A stretch of 64,000 nt of DNA from NCBI RefSeq assembly GCF_003752595.1, contig NZ_RKIJ01000003.1:1-64000 (forward strand), given 5' to 3'. The notes under the pieces were generated by a model. That model was not told the origin of the DNA and searched no databases. It worked only from the letters and a program-made list of their open reading frames with translations. Positions 18,942 through 29,062 of the stretch are shown piece after piece (positions within the stretch are counted from its first letter, which is position 1; each line of letters opens with the position of its first letter). The translations under genes were made by a program, and so were the position numbers. The DNA comes from Cellulomonas sp. PhB143. Its GTDB lineage: Bacteria; Actinomycetota; Actinomycetes; Actinomycetales; Cellulomonadaceae.

Positions 18942-19025
18942 TGCTCCCTTCGCCGGCATGACCCGGATCAGGTTCGACGGTCGGCGGATCTCGCCCTCTC
19001 AGCCCCGGCGGGGCTCCCGTGCACG
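18942..19025 (-). ncRNA. TPP riboswitch (THI element) ahead of thiO
   Basis: The conserved aptamer parts occur in order on the minus strand: ACGGGAGCCCC, the GGGGCTGAGAGGG core, GACCGTCGAACCTGATC and CCGGGTCATGCCGGCGAAGG. GTGC at the 5' end can pair with GCAC at the 3' end to close the outer helix. The ribosome-binding site of thiO is part of the final strand, three to eight bases before the ATG. This suggests that TPP binding blocks translation rather than only transcription. TPP control of thiamine genes is well established; the translational mode is an inference. Confidence 0.95.
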
Positions 19026-19076
19026 GCCAGGCTAGCGCGCCGGGCCGCGCGCGGCGCCCGGGCGCCCGCGCGTCGG

Positions 19077-19082
19077 TACACT
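19077..19082 (+). promoter_or_regulatory. -10 element for thiE
   Basis: TACACT ends seven bases before the ATG at 19090, and no ribosome site is present. The transcript is probably leaderless. thiE is divergent from the riboswitch-controlled thiO operon and shows no THI element of its own. Confidence 0.45.
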
Positions 19083-19089
19083 CGCCGCG

Positions 19090-19746
19090 ATGACCGACGA
19101 CGCCGCCCGGACCGCCGACCGACTGGCCGCCGCGCGGCTGTACCTGTGCACGGACGCCCGCGAGGAGCGCGGCGACCTCGAGGAGTTCCTGCACGCCGCG
19201 CTGCGCGGCGGGGTCGACGTCGTCCAGCTGCGGGACAAGACCCTCGACGTGCGGCGCGAGCTGGCGCTCCAGGAGCTCGTGGCATCGGTGGCCGGCGAGC
19301 ACGGGGCGCTGTGGGCGGTCAACGACCGCGCCGACGTCGCGCGGCTGGTCGGTGCCCCGGCCCTGCACACCGGCCAGGACGACCTCCCGGTCGTGGCGTC
19401 GCGGCGGCTGCTCGGGCCGGGGGCGCTGCTCGGCCGCTCGACGCACTGCGCCGCGCAGGCCGCGGCGGCCGAGGCGGACGCCGACGTCGACTACTTCTGC
19501 GTGGGCCCGCTGTGGGCGACGCCCACCAAGCCGGGCCGTGCCGCCGTCGGCCTCGACCTGGTGCGCGAGGTCGCGGCGACCCGTCCGCGGACCCCGTGGT
19601 TCGCCATCGGCGGCGTCGACGGCGACCGCCTCGAGGAGGTGCTCGACGCCGGGGCGACGCGGGTCGTCGTCGTCCGCGCGATCACGCGGGCGACGGACCC
19701 GGAGGCGGCCGCGCGCGCGCTGCGAGAACGGCTGCCGGGCGACTGA
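19090..19746 (+). CDS. thiE: Thiamine-phosphate synthase
   Basis: A 218-residue TIM-barrel enzyme that joins HMP-PP and thiazole phosphate to thiamine phosphate. Family motifs are [17 protein letters not shown] (pyrophosphate and Mg binding), [14 protein letters not shown] and the C-terminal FAIGGV. Length is normal. It is divergent from thiO, so the thiazole branch and the coupling enzyme lie back to back. thiC and thiD are not in the window. Confidence 0.94.
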   Translation: MTDDAARTADRLAAARLYLCTDAREERGDLEEFLHAALRGGVDVVQLRDKTLDVRRELALQELVASVAGEHGALWAVNDRADVARLVGAPALHTGQDDLPVVASRRLLGPGALLGRSTHCAAQAAAAEADADVDYFCVGPLWATPTKPGRAAVGLDLVREVAATRPRTPWFAIGGVDGDRLEEVLDAGATRVVVVRAITRATDPEAAARALRERLPGD

Positions 19747-19776
19747 GACGGTGACTGTCGCCCGGCGCGCCGCCGG

Positions 19777-19782
19777 TATCCT
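19777..19782 (+). promoter_or_regulatory. -10 element for guaA
   Basis: TATCCT ends six bases before the GTG at 19789 with no ribosome site, which suggests leaderless guaA mRNA. Confidence 0.45.
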
Positions 19783-19788
19783 GGCCCG

Positions 19789-21401
<1,613 letters not shown>

Positions 21402-21406
21402 CGCCG

Positions 21407-23089
21407 TCAGCCCAGCACCGAGCAGGGCTTCCCGCCCAGCAGGGTGTAGAGGGCGTCCGCGCCCGGGCCGGAGGTCGACGCGCCGACGAAGCCGAAGGTC
21501 GTGCGCTCGCCGGGGCGGAGCGTGGCGTTCCACGACAGGTTCGACGCGGTGATGTGGTTGCCGACCTGGACGACGTCGCTGCTCCAGTAGTTCTGGATCC
21601 TCTGCCCGCCCTCGAACCACCACTGCAGGTCCCAGCCGCGCAGGGTGGAGGTGCCGGTGTTCTGCACCCAGAGCTGGGTGGTGAATCCCTGCGGCCACGC
21701 TCCGTGCACGGTGTAGCCGACCGCGCAGGTCGGCCGGGCGAGGGCAGGCTGGGCGCCGGTGACGAGCTCGTGCGCCATCTCCGGGAACCATCCGCCGGCC
21801 GGCGGGTCCACCGTGCCGCGCTCGGGGTCCTGCGGGCCGTCGGTGCCGCGATAGCACTGCCCGTCGGACTCGCCGGGCACCTTGATCCACAGGTAGGCGT
21901 CGACCACGGCGTCGGGCGTCGTGGTGCTGGGCGTCTCGCCCACCCCGCGCCCCGGCGGGTTGCACCACACCTCCGGGTCGTCGTTGCTCGCGTCCCCGTC
22001 GCCCGGCGTGTAGCCGCCGGCCGGGGCGCCCGTCCAGGGCCCCTGCCCGTTGCGGGAGGTGTCGAGCACGGCGTGCGCCTGGTGCTCCCGGTCGCGCGTC
22101 AGGCCCAGGGAGGCGAAGTCGGCGGTGTACTTGTCGTCGACGGCGCCCCAGGTCGAGACGTCGGCCGCATCGAAGCCGTCGAGACCGCTGTACTGGCTCG
22201 CGCAGTAGGCGGGGACGAACCAGTCCGGGCCCTGCGTCGAGAGCGCGATGCAGTCGGAGACCCACCCCGCGTAGGCCGTGAGGTTCTCGGTCGCCTCGTA
22301 GTTGGAGGCGTTGAGGAAGAACCCGTCGGCCTTCTCCACGCCGGCGCGCACCAGGCGGTCGGCGGCGTCGCCGGCGCCGAGCCAGCTGCTGTGGGTGCCG
22401 TCGAGGTAGACCGAGGTCCCGTCGAGGCCGGTCAGCCGGTCCACGGCGTAGCTGAGCTGGGTGAACCGGTCGTCGGCCGCGGTGGCGCTGTCGAGCTCGG
22501 CAGGCTGGCACCATCCGGGAGTCTGCTCCCAGGCGACGGTCCCGTCATATGGCGTCCACCAGGGGATGATGCCGAGGCCGTCCGGCTCGAGGATCACGAT
22601 CGCGTCGCGGTCCCCGATGCCGGCGGCGACCTCGTCGACGAACGACTCGTACTCCGCCGTGTCCTTCGCGCCGCCCGCCGAGTACTGCGCGCAGTCCCGG
22701 AACGGCAGGTCGTACACGACGAGCGTGGGCACCGAGCCGTCGGCCTGTGCGGCGCGCGTGACGCGCTCGGCCTCGGCGCGCGTGTCCTTGCCCTTGTCCC
22801 CGGTCAGCCACGTCGCGGTGGCGTGCCCGCCGAGCAGGACCGCCTCCTGCTTCGCCCGGCCCTCGAGCGCCGCGGCGGCCTCGAACGTGGAGCTGTGCGG
22901 GTCGACCCAGAGGCGCTGGCCGGAGGGGTCGACGGCCTGCGCGGGGAGCGCGGCGAGGCCGGCGCCGAGCGCGAGCGCGACGGCCGTCGCCAGGGCGAGC
23001 AGCGGGCGGGCGCGCCGCGCCGCGGCACCGGGCTGGTGGGAAGTGGGCTGGTGGGAAGTGTGCTGGCGGGACCGGCGGGTACGTGCCAT
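21407..23089 (-). CDS. Secreted GH6 cellulase with C-terminal CBM2
   Basis: A 560-residue exported glycosidase. Residues 1 to about 52 are a long signal peptide with an Arg-rich start, a hydrophobic core and a likely AQA cleavage site. The GH6 catalytic domain (about 55-445) has VVYDLPFRDC, carrying the general-acid Asp of the family signature, and VILEPDG. GH6 enzymes cut beta-1,4-glucan with inversion; endo and exo action cannot be told apart here. Residues about 455-560 are a family 2 cellulose-binding module with paired Cys and surface Trp residues. The start at 23089 overlaps a CelR-type palindrome. The signal-peptide region contains 15-base repeats encoding TSHQP. Confidence 0.93.
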   Translation of the reverse strand: MARTRRSRQHTSHQPTSHQPGAAARRARPLLALATAVALALGAGLAALPAQAVDPSGQRLWVDPHSSTFEAAAALEGRAKQEAVLLGGHATATWLTGDKGKDTRAEAERVTRAAQADGSVPTLVVYDLPFRDCAQYSAGGAKDTAEYESFVDEVAAGIGDRDAIVILEPDGLGIIPWWTPYDGTVAWEQTPGWCQPAELDSATAADDRFTQLSYAVDRLTGLDGTSVYLDGTHSSWLGAGDAADRLVRAGVEKADGFFLNASNYEATENLTAYAGWVSDCIALSTQGPDWFVPAYCASQYSGLDGFDAADVSTWGAVDDKYTADFASLGLTRDREHQAHAVLDTSRNGQGPWTGAPAGGYTPGDGDASNDDPEVWCNPPGRGVGETPSTTTPDAVVDAYLWIKVPGESDGQCYRGTDGPQDPERGTVDPPAGGWFPEMAHELVTGAQPALARPTCAVGYTVHGAWPQGFTTQLWVQNTGTSTLRGWDLQWWFEGGQRIQNYWSSDVVQVGNHITASNLSWNATLRPGERTTFGFVGASTSGPGADALYTLLGGKPCSVLG

Positions 23090-23102
23090 GGAAGCGCTCC
23101 CA
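23089..23102. promoter_or_regulatory. CelR/CebR-like operator on the cellulase ribosome site
   Basis: On the minus strand this reads TGGGAGCGCTTCCA, one base away from the 14-base palindrome TGGGAGCGCTCCCA known to bind the LacI-family regulators CelR/CebR before cellulase genes in Thermobifida, Streptomyces and Cellulomonas. Its GGGAG half is the ribosome-binding site, and its last base is the A of the ATG. The match is seen; regulation by cello-oligosaccharides is inferred. Confidence 0.7.
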
Positions 23103-23267
23103 AGCTCGTGGTCGTCCGTGGCGCCGTTGCCCCGGACGGCTGCGACAGTCCCGAGAGACGCACGTCACAGCGGTACCCACCGTAGGTGGCGGGCCCGCCC
23201 GGGTCAACGTCGGCACCGTGCGCTCGGTCCCGCCCCCGGGGCGGCGTCGGGCGCCCGGCCGCGCGGA

Positions 23268-23273
23268 TACCCT
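23268..23273 (+). promoter_or_regulatory. -10 element for the GT4 gene
   Basis: TACCCT ends six bases before the ATG at 23280, with no ribosome site, which indicates a probable leaderless transcript. Confidence 0.4.
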
Positions 23274-23279
23274 CGACCC

Positions 23280-24416
23280 ATGCGCATCGTCCACGTCACC
23301 GACTGCTTCGCGCCGCGGACGGGCGGGATCGAGTCGCAGGTCGGCGACCTCGCCGCCGCGCAGGCCCGCGCGGGCGACGAGGTGCACGTGACGACCGCGA
23401 CCTTCGGCGCGCAGGGCCAGCACGGCGGAGCCGTGGAGGAGACGCGCGGCGTGCGGGTGCACCGGCTCGGCTCCCGCTTCACCGGCGGGCTCCCCGTGAA
23501 CCCGTGGTCGGGACCGCGGCTCATGCGCGCGGTCCTGCGGGACGTGCGGCCCGACGTCGTGCACGTGCACGCCGGTCTGGTCGCGCCCTTCGCCTACGAC
23601 GGCGCCAGGACCGCCAGGGCGGCGGGGATCCCCACCGTGGTCACGTGGCACTCGATGCTCGACGGCGGCATCCCCGTCCTGCGCGCGGGCAGCAAGGTGC
23701 TCGGCTGGCGCTCGTCCCGGATGGTGCCCACGGCCGTCAGCCACGCCGCCGCGCGGCGCGTGGAGAAGGTGCTCGGCCTCGCCCCCGGCGAGGTCCCCGT
23801 CGTGCCGGACGCGATCGACGTCGCCGCCTGGCACGCCGTCGCGGCCCGCCGGGAGACGGACCCGGCCGCGCCGGTGCGGTTCGTGACGACGATGCGCCTC
23901 GAGCCGCGCAAGCGCGGGCGGCACCTGGTGGAGGCGTTCGCCCAGGCGCTGCGCGCGCTGCCCGACGGCGCGGCGCGGCTGACGATCATCGGTGCGGGAT
24001 CGGAGGACGCGCTGCTGCGCTCGCGCGTGGCGCGCCTCGGGCTCGGGGACCGCGTCACGATGGCGGGGCGGCTCACGCGCGAGGAGGTCACCGCGGCGTA
24101 CGCCACGGCGGACGTCTTCTGCTCGCCCGCGATCCTCGAGGCGTTCGGCATCGCGGCGCTCGAGGCGCGCTCGGCGGGCCTCGCCGTCGTCGCCCGCCGC
24201 GGGACGGGGGTCGAGGAGTTCGTCGACCACGAGGTCGAGGGGCTCCTGGTCTCCAGCGACGACGAGCTGGCGGGCGCGATGGTGCGCCTGGTCCGGGACC
24301 GCGCGCTGCTCGGGCGGCTGCTCGAGCACAACCGCGACCACGCGCCACGCTTCACCTGGGACGTGGTGACGCAGCGCGCCGCCGAGGCGTACGCGGAGGC
24401 ATCGGCCCGAGGCTGA
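23280..24416 (+). CDS. GT4 family glycosyltransferase
   Basis: A 378-residue GT-B enzyme. The N-terminal domain starts MRIVHVTDCFAPRTGGIESQV, with the glycine-rich acceptor loop of GT4 enzymes. The donor-binding C-terminal half has the E-x7-E pattern in SPAILEAFGIAALEARSAG. Sequences of this type include mannosyltransferases of phosphatidylinositol mannosides and other surface glycolipids, but donor and acceptor cannot be assigned. It stands alone, divergent from the cellulase. Confidence 0.9.
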   Translation: MRIVHVTDCFAPRTGGIESQVGDLAAAQARAGDEVHVTTATFGAQGQHGGAVEETRGVRVHRLGSRFTGGLPVNPWSGPRLMRAVLRDVRPDVVHVHAGLVAPFAYDGARTARAAGIPTVVTWHSMLDGGIPVLRAGSKVLGWRSSRMVPTAVSHAAARRVEKVLGLAPGEVPVVPDAIDVAAWHAVAARRETDPAAPVRFVTTMRLEPRKRGRHLVEAFAQALRALPDGAARLTIIGAGSEDALLRSRVARLGLGDRVTMAGRLTREEVTAAYATADVFCSPAILEAFGIAALEARSAGLAVVARRGTGVEEFVDHEVEGLLVSSDDELAGAMVRLVRDRALLGRLLEHNRDHAPRFTWDVVTQRAAEAYAEASARG

Positions 24417-24606
24417 GCGTTGTCTGGACACGCCCTAGATGTCCGTTCAGCCGCTTCTGCGCGACGCCCGAGGTGCGGTGGACTAGCGTGACGAGCGTCA
24501 GCCCGGTGGGACGCGGAGCTGCTTCGAAGAGGCCGAGCGCCCCGAGCGGGGGACTGCGTACGACGACTCGATCACCCGTTGCAGTTGGCCGACGAAGGAG
24601 CCCAGC

Positions 24607-25383
24607 ATGTCGAACACCGTCACCGTCTCACCGACCCGCGGCGTCAGAGGCATCGGCCTCCTGTCGATCATCGCCGGGATCATCCTCATCGTCGCCGGTG
24701 CGGTCACCTGGATCACGGTCAGCTCCCAGCTCGACGAGCAGAAGATCACCGTCTCCGACGACGCGGACTTCCTCGCGGGCGACCAGGTCAACGGGCCGTT
24801 CTCGGCCTACGCCCAGGCCGAGGTGATCGACAAGCACGCGCTCGAGGCCACCGGCGGGAAGACGTACGCCGAGCTCGACCAGGACGACCCGACGCGCGAG
24901 ACCGCGATGACCGCCTCGTTCCTGCGCGCGTCGCTCTTCACGTCGGTCGTCGCGTACGGCGTGTGCGCCCTCGTGTTCGGCCTCGGCATCATGTTCATCC
25001 TGCTGGGCGTCGCGCTGCGGCGGCTGGCGGGCGGGCCGTCCGTCTCGATCGAGAGCGCCGGCGACGACTCGTCCGCCCGCGGGGCTGCCGCGGCGGCCGC
25101 CCCCGCCGCGGCAGCGCCGGCCGCGGCACCCGTCGCGCCCGCTCCTGCCGCCGCGGCCCCAGCTCCGGCCGCCCCCGCTCCGGCCGCCTCGGCCGCGCCG
25201 GCCGAGGGTCAGACCTCGAACGAGCCCGCGGACGCGGCTCCCGAGGCACCCGTCCGCCGTCCTGCGCACGCGGCGCCCGGTGCGGCTCCCGGGGAGGAGC
25301 CTGTCGTCCCGCCGGCGGCGGCCGACCAGGCCCCGGCCTCTCCCGGGCCGGAGCCGACCGACGAGGACCGTCCCCGCCCCTGA
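24607..25383 (+). CDS. Two-helix membrane protein of the family mislabelled 'LigA', with Pro/Ala tail
   Basis: A 258-residue protein. Helix 1 (about 15-37) leads to an extracytoplasmic loop with the strongly conserved NGPFSAYAQA, HALEATGGKTYAEL and QDDP blocks, then helix 2 (about 110-140). A long Ala/Pro-rich tail of about 110 residues follows and probably lies in the cytoplasm. The first 140 residues are closely similar to the protein at 29936. Homologues are often annotated as 'aromatic ring-opening dioxygenase LigA', but no dioxygenase fold or metal ligands are visible. Function unknown. The ribosome site is GAAGGAG. It is followed by a strong terminator. Confidence 0.85.
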   Translation: MSNTVTVSPTRGVRGIGLLSIIAGIILIVAGAVTWITVSSQLDEQKITVSDDADFLAGDQVNGPFSAYAQAEVIDKHALEATGGKTYAELDQDDPTRETAMTASFLRASLFTSVVAYGVCALVFGLGIMFILLGVALRRLAGGPSVSIESAGDDSSARGAAAAAAPAAAAPAAAPVAPAPAAAAPAPAAPAPAASAAPAEGQTSNEPADAAPEAPVRRPAHAAPGAAPGEEPVVPPAAADQAPASPGPEPTDEDRPRP

Positions 25384-25425
25384 GGGCGATCGCCGACCGG
25401 AAGGGACCGGTCGGACCGCAGCGAC

Positions 25426-25473
25426 GACGCACCGAGGGCGGTGGGGCAGGTGCCCCACCGCCCTCGGTGCGTC
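25426..25473. terminator. Bidirectional terminator hairpin
   Basis: A perfect 22-base inverted repeat (arms 25426-25447 and 25452-25473) with the loop AGGT. It lies between convergent genes, 43 bases after the stop at 25383 and 41 bases from the stop at 25514. It lacks a T-tract, as is common in actinobacteria. Confidence 0.85.
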
Positions 25474-25513
25474 CCGGTGCCGTCCGCCCGAGGGTGCGGC
25501 GGTCAGGTGGCGG

Positions 25514-25930
25514 TCAGCGGCCGGCGCGGCCCTGCCGCCCCGAGCGGCGCACCCCGGCGACGACGGAGCCGACCAGGAGGGCGAGCCCGCCGGCGGCCAG
25601 CACCACGATGACCGCGAGGTCCAGGTCGACGTCCGCGCCGCCCGCGAGCGCGAGGACCATGGCGCCGACCAGCGCGAGCACCAGGCCCCAGACGACGGTC
25701 GCGACCGAGATCGCCCGGCGCTCGGTGTGCTCCCGGGGAGCGGGCCCGTCCGCCCGGGTGGCGTCCGCGGCCGGTGCGGGAGCAGGCTCGGTCCAGGGGC
25801 CGGAGGCGGGCGCGCCGGCGGCACCGTCGGGCGTCGCCCCGGCGAGCGGCTCGGTCTCGGGGACCGACCCGGCCAGGGGGAGGGTCGCGTCGTCGTCCTG
25901 CCCGGAGGGCTGCGGCCTGTCGGTGCTCAT
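25514..25930 (-). CDS. Small membrane protein downstream of PspC
   Basis: A 138-residue protein. The first 70 residues are hydrophilic and rich in Pro, Ala and Glu. Two membrane helices follow at about 75-95 and 103-125, then a basic end (RRSGRQGRAGR). The ATG overlaps the stop of the upstream PspC gene (ATGA at 25927-25930), so the two are coupled. I recognise no domain. Context suggests an accessory of the PspC envelope-stress module. Confidence 0.8.
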   Translation of the reverse strand: MSTDRPQPSGQDDDATLPLAGSVPETEPLAGATPDGAAGAPASGPWTEPAPAPAADATRADGPAPREHTERRAISVATVVWGLVLALVGAMVLALAGGADVDLDLAVIVVLAAGGLALLVGSVVAGVRRSGRQGRAGR

Positions 25931-27558
25931 GATGCCTCCACGATGCGTACGGTCCCGGCCCGGCCGGCGACGTCCAGGATGATCTGCGGTGTCGCGCCTG
26001 CGTCGACCTCGGCGCTGCTGAGCTCGGTGGCTGCGCCGCCCACGAGCGAGCGGTCGACGCTCGTCCCGTCGCCGGTCCAGCGCACGTCGCCCGCCCAGAG
26101 CGTGACGTCCGCCGTCACGGCGGCGTCCTGCGGGACGACGACGGTCACGTCGCCGGCCGTGAAGCGGACCGGGACCCGGACGGGGTCCGCCGCGGCCGAG
26201 GCGCCGCCGTCCGCCGCGCCGTCCGCGGTGCCGTCCGCGGTGCCGTCCGCGGTGCGGTCCGCTGTGCCGTCCGCTGTGCCGCCGGTGTCGGCGGTGCTGC
26301 CCGTGGCCGGCGGCAGGTCGAGCCGGGTGAGGTCGACCCGTGCGTCGCCGACGCCGAACGCGTACCCCTGCTCGGCCGAGGCGACGTCGTGCGGGACGTA
26401 GGTGTCGGAGGAGATGACGCGCTGCACGCCGTCGGTGGGGTCGTAGAGGTCGTCGGCGCTCCAGATGCCCGCGACGATCCCGACGCCGACGAGGATCCAT
26501 GCGATCCCGTGCAGGCCCCCTGCGCGCCGCCCGCGCAGCCCCGTCACGACGGTCGCGGCGCCCACGATCAGGAGCCCGGCCCCGACCCACGCGAGGGCGA
26601 CGTCGTGCTCCCCGCCGTCGCGCCACGACCACCAGGTGAGCGCTGCGCCGGTCAGGAGGATCAGACCGAGCACCGCGGTGACGGTGACGCTGCCGGCCGC
26701 CCGGGCGCGTGCTGCCTCGGCCCGCTCCTGCGCCGCTCGTCGTGCAGCCGCCCGGCGCTCGTCGCGCAGCCGTGCGGTGCGGGCGCGCTCGGCGGCCCTG
26801 GCCTCCGCGGCCCGTGCCCGCTCGGCGTCGCGCTCGGCCTGCGCCTGCGCGGTCGCGGTCGGCGTGGACCCGGGGGGTGTGGTCGCGGGGGGCGTGGCCG
26901 CGTCCGGGCCGGCCGACGTCGCGGCGGGGCTCGGCGTGGCCCACGCCCACGAGACGTGCTCGTCGTCGGGGCGCTGCCCGGCGGCGTCCGTGGTCCCGTA
27001 CGGCGGGACCGGCGGGACCGGCGGGGCCGATCGGCGGTGCTGCGAGGAGGAGCGCGAGGCCATCACGACGAGCCAGACGATGCCCGCGACCGCGGCGACC
27101 CAGAAGATGCCGTTCAGCCAGCCGAGGCCGACGTGGTCGGCGAGCGACCACCACGTCCCACCCCAGCTGAACCCCGCGACGAGCGCGGCCACCGCACCGA
27201 CGACCGCGATGTCGACGTCCCCGCGGATCGTCTGCTCGAGGTGGATGCGGCCGTCGTCCTCCTCGGGCAGCAGGGCCCAGGCGATGCCGTAGAGCACGAG
27301 CCCGGCGCCGGAGAAGAAGAGCGTCAGGACGAGGATGCCGCGCACGACGAGCGGGTCGATCCCGAACCGGTGGGCGACCCCGGCGGCGACGCCGCCCATC
27401 CAGCGGTCGTCCGAGCGCGCGATGCCGAGGCGCCGCACGGAGGCGAAGAAGCCGTCCAGCGGTCGGGCCGGCGGGGAGCCGGCGGGCCCGGTGGGGGGTG
27501 TGCCGCCCGGTGCGTCGGAGGGCGGAGGTGGTGCGTCGGTGTCTCGTTCGTTCTCCAT
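25927..27558 (-). CDS. PspC domain membrane protein with C-terminal LiaF-like region
   Basis: A 543-residue protein. A PspC domain (about 45-105, RWMGGVAAGVAHRFGIDPLVVRGI) is followed by further helices, a charged Ala/Arg-rich coiled stretch (about 245-290), two or three more helices, and a C-terminal beta-rich part with the VTADVTLWAGDVRW pattern that resembles the LiaF/toastrack domain of envelope-stress sensors. A TADG repeat encoded by six 12-base units (26209-26280) links the two parts. It is divergent from the PspC-histidine kinase. The likely role is sensing or tuning envelope stress with that kinase. Confidence 0.87.
   Translation of the reverse strand: MENERDTDAPPPPSDAPGGTPPTGPAGSPPARPLDGFFASVRRLGIARSDDRWMGGVAAGVAHRFGIDPLVVRGILVLTLFFSGAGLVLYGIAWALLPEEDDGRIHLEQTIRGDVDIAVVGAVAALVAGFSWGGTWWSLADHVGLGWLNGIFWVAAVAGIVWLVVMASRSSSQHRRSAPPVPPVPPYGTTDAAGQRPDDEHVSWAWATPSPAATSAGPDAATPPATTPPGSTPTATAQAQAERDAERARAAEARAAERARTARLRDERRAAARRAAQERAEAARARAAGSVTVTAVLGLILLTGAALTWWSWRDGGEHDVALAWVGAGLLIVGAATVVTGLRGRRAGGLHGIAWILVGVGIVAGIWSADDLYDPTDGVQRVISSDTYVPHDVASAEQGYAFGVGDARVDLTRLDLPPATGSTADTGGTADGTADRTADGTADGTADGAADGGASAAADPVRVPVRFTAGDVTVVVPQDAAVTADVTLWAGDVRWTGDGTSVDRSLVGGAATELSSAEVDAGATPQIILDVAGRAGTVRIVEAS
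26209..26280. repeat. 12-base tandem repeat inside the PspC gene
   Basis: Six near-identical units of GTCCGCGGTGCC run in frame and encode TADG repeats in the linker before the C-terminal domain. Copy-number change would keep the reading frame. Confidence 0.85.
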
Positions 27559-27694
27559 GGTTCCATCGTGGTCGCCGGGGCGGGCCCGCGACCATCGGGG
27601 TTCCCCCTGACCCGACCCTGGATCCTGAGCCGCCGGACCCTGGTCTCCTCCCCGGGAGCAGCCCGGGGCGCGGGTTTCGTGTGACGATCAGGGC

Positions 27695-29062
27695 ATGGAC
27701 GACCCCTTGCCCGACGCGGCTCCCGGCGCGCCGTCCGGCGCGCCGTCCGCGGACCCGGGGCGGCTCCCGCTGCGCCGCCCGGAGCAGCACCGCTGGGCCG
27801 GCGGCGTCTGCGCGGGCCTCGCGCTGCACCTCGACCTGCCCGTGCGGTGGGTGCGCGTCGTCGCCGCGCTGACGGTGCTGGCCGGCGGGGCGGGCGCGCT
27901 GGTCTACGTGTTCTGGTGGGTGACGGTGCCGACGGGCGACCCGCGCGCGGCGGCCGCCGCGGCGCGGCCGGCGGCGCTCGGGCGCGTCGCGCCCCGGCTG
28001 CGCTCCGGCGAGTCGCCCGTGCCCGTGCGCGACCTGGTGCTGGGCACGCTGCTGCTCGGCGTCGCGGCGCTCCTGCTCGCGGTGCGCGCCGGGCTCGAGC
28101 TCCGGGTGGGATGGGTGGCGCCGGCGCTGATCGTGCTGGCGGGCACGGCGCTCGCGTGGAGCCAGCTCGATGCAGCGCAGCGCGGGCGCTGGCTCTCCCG
28201 GGCGGGCGGTCGGACCTCGACGGCGCTGCTGCGGATCGTCGGCGGGCTCGTGCTCGTCGTCGTCGGCGTCCTCCTGCTCGCGACGCAGGCGGGTTCGTTC
28301 GGCACGATGCTGCGCGCGGCCGTGGCCGCCCTCGCCATGCTCGCCGGCGCCGCCGTCGTCCTCGCGCCCTGGTGGCTGCGCCTCGTGCGCGAGCTCGGCG
28401 ACGAGCGCGCCGCGCGGGCGCGCGAGTCGGAGCGTGCCGACATCGCGGCGCACCTGCACGACTCGGTGCTGCAGACCCTCGCGCTGATCCGGACGCGGGC
28501 CGACGACGCGGAGGCGGTCTCCCGGCTGGCGCGCGCCCAGGAGCGCGAGCTGCGGGAGTGGTTGTACAGCGACCGGCCCGTGGCTGGTACGTCGCTGGCG
28601 GCCGAGCTGCGCGAGCTCGTCGGCGAGATCGAGGACGCCCGCATCCCGCGGCCCGGCGGCGGTCTCGAGCCGGTGGCCGTCGACGTCGTCGTCGTGGGCG
28701 ACTGCGTCCCGACGGTGCAGACGACGGCGCTGCTGCAGGCGGTGCGCGAGTCGCTCGTCAACGCGGTCTCGCACGGGGCGCCGCCGGTCTCGGTGTACCT
28801 GGAGGTGCGCGACGAGAGGGTGGAGGCGTTCGTGCGGGACCGCGGCGACGGCTTCGACATGGACACGGTCCCCGCGGACCGGTTCGGCGTGCGCGAGTCG
28901 GTCGTGGGGCGCGTGCGCCGCCGGGGCGGCAGCGCGGAGCTGGTCAGCCGGCCCGGCTGGGGCACGGAGGTGCGCCTCGGCGTGCCGCGCCAGGGTGGCG
29001 CGGCGCCGGAGGGCGCCACGACGGCGGACGGCGCGCGCGGCGCCGGGACGGAGGAGCGATGA
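27695..29062 (+). CDS. PspC-domain sensor histidine kinase
   Basis: A 455-residue kinase. An N-terminal PspC domain (about 30-80, RWAGGVCAGLALHLDLPVRWVRVV) is followed by further helices up to about residue 235. The HisKA_3-type phospho-acceptor is in ADIAAHLHDSVLQTL (His about 254). The ATPase domain has an N-box NAVSHG, DRGDGFD and a C-terminal G-box. This is the NarL/DegS-type kinase class that pairs with LuxR-type regulators. Its stop overlaps the regulator's start (ATGA). It is divergent from the PspC gene. Probable envelope-stress sensor. Confidence 0.92.
   Translation: MDDPLPDAAPGAPSGAPSADPGRLPLRRPEQHRWAGGVCAGLALHLDLPVRWVRVVAALTVLAGGAGALVYVFWWVTVPTGDPRAAAAAARPAALGRVAPRLRSGESPVPVRDLVLGTLLLGVAALLLAVRAGLELRVGWVAPALIVLAGTALAWSQLDAAQRGRWLSRAGGRTSTALLRIVGGLVLVVVGVLLLATQAGSFGTMLRAAVAALAMLAGAAVVLAPWWLRLVRELGDERAARARESERADIAAHLHDSVLQTLALIRTRADDAEAVSRLARAQERELREWLYSDRPVAGTSLAAELRELVGEIEDARIPRPGGGLEPVAVDVVVVGDCVPTVQTTALLQAVRESLVNAVSHGAPPVSVYLEVRDERVEAFVRDRGDGFDMDTVPADRFGVRESVVGRVRRRGGSAELVSRPGWGTEVRLGVPRQGGAAPEGATTADGARGAGTEER

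Noticed and set aside
24607-25383. Annotation as aromatic ring-opening dioxygenase LigA
   Set aside because: The protein is a two-helix membrane protein with no dioxygenase fold or metal-ligand motif. The label seems to spread by automatic transfer.
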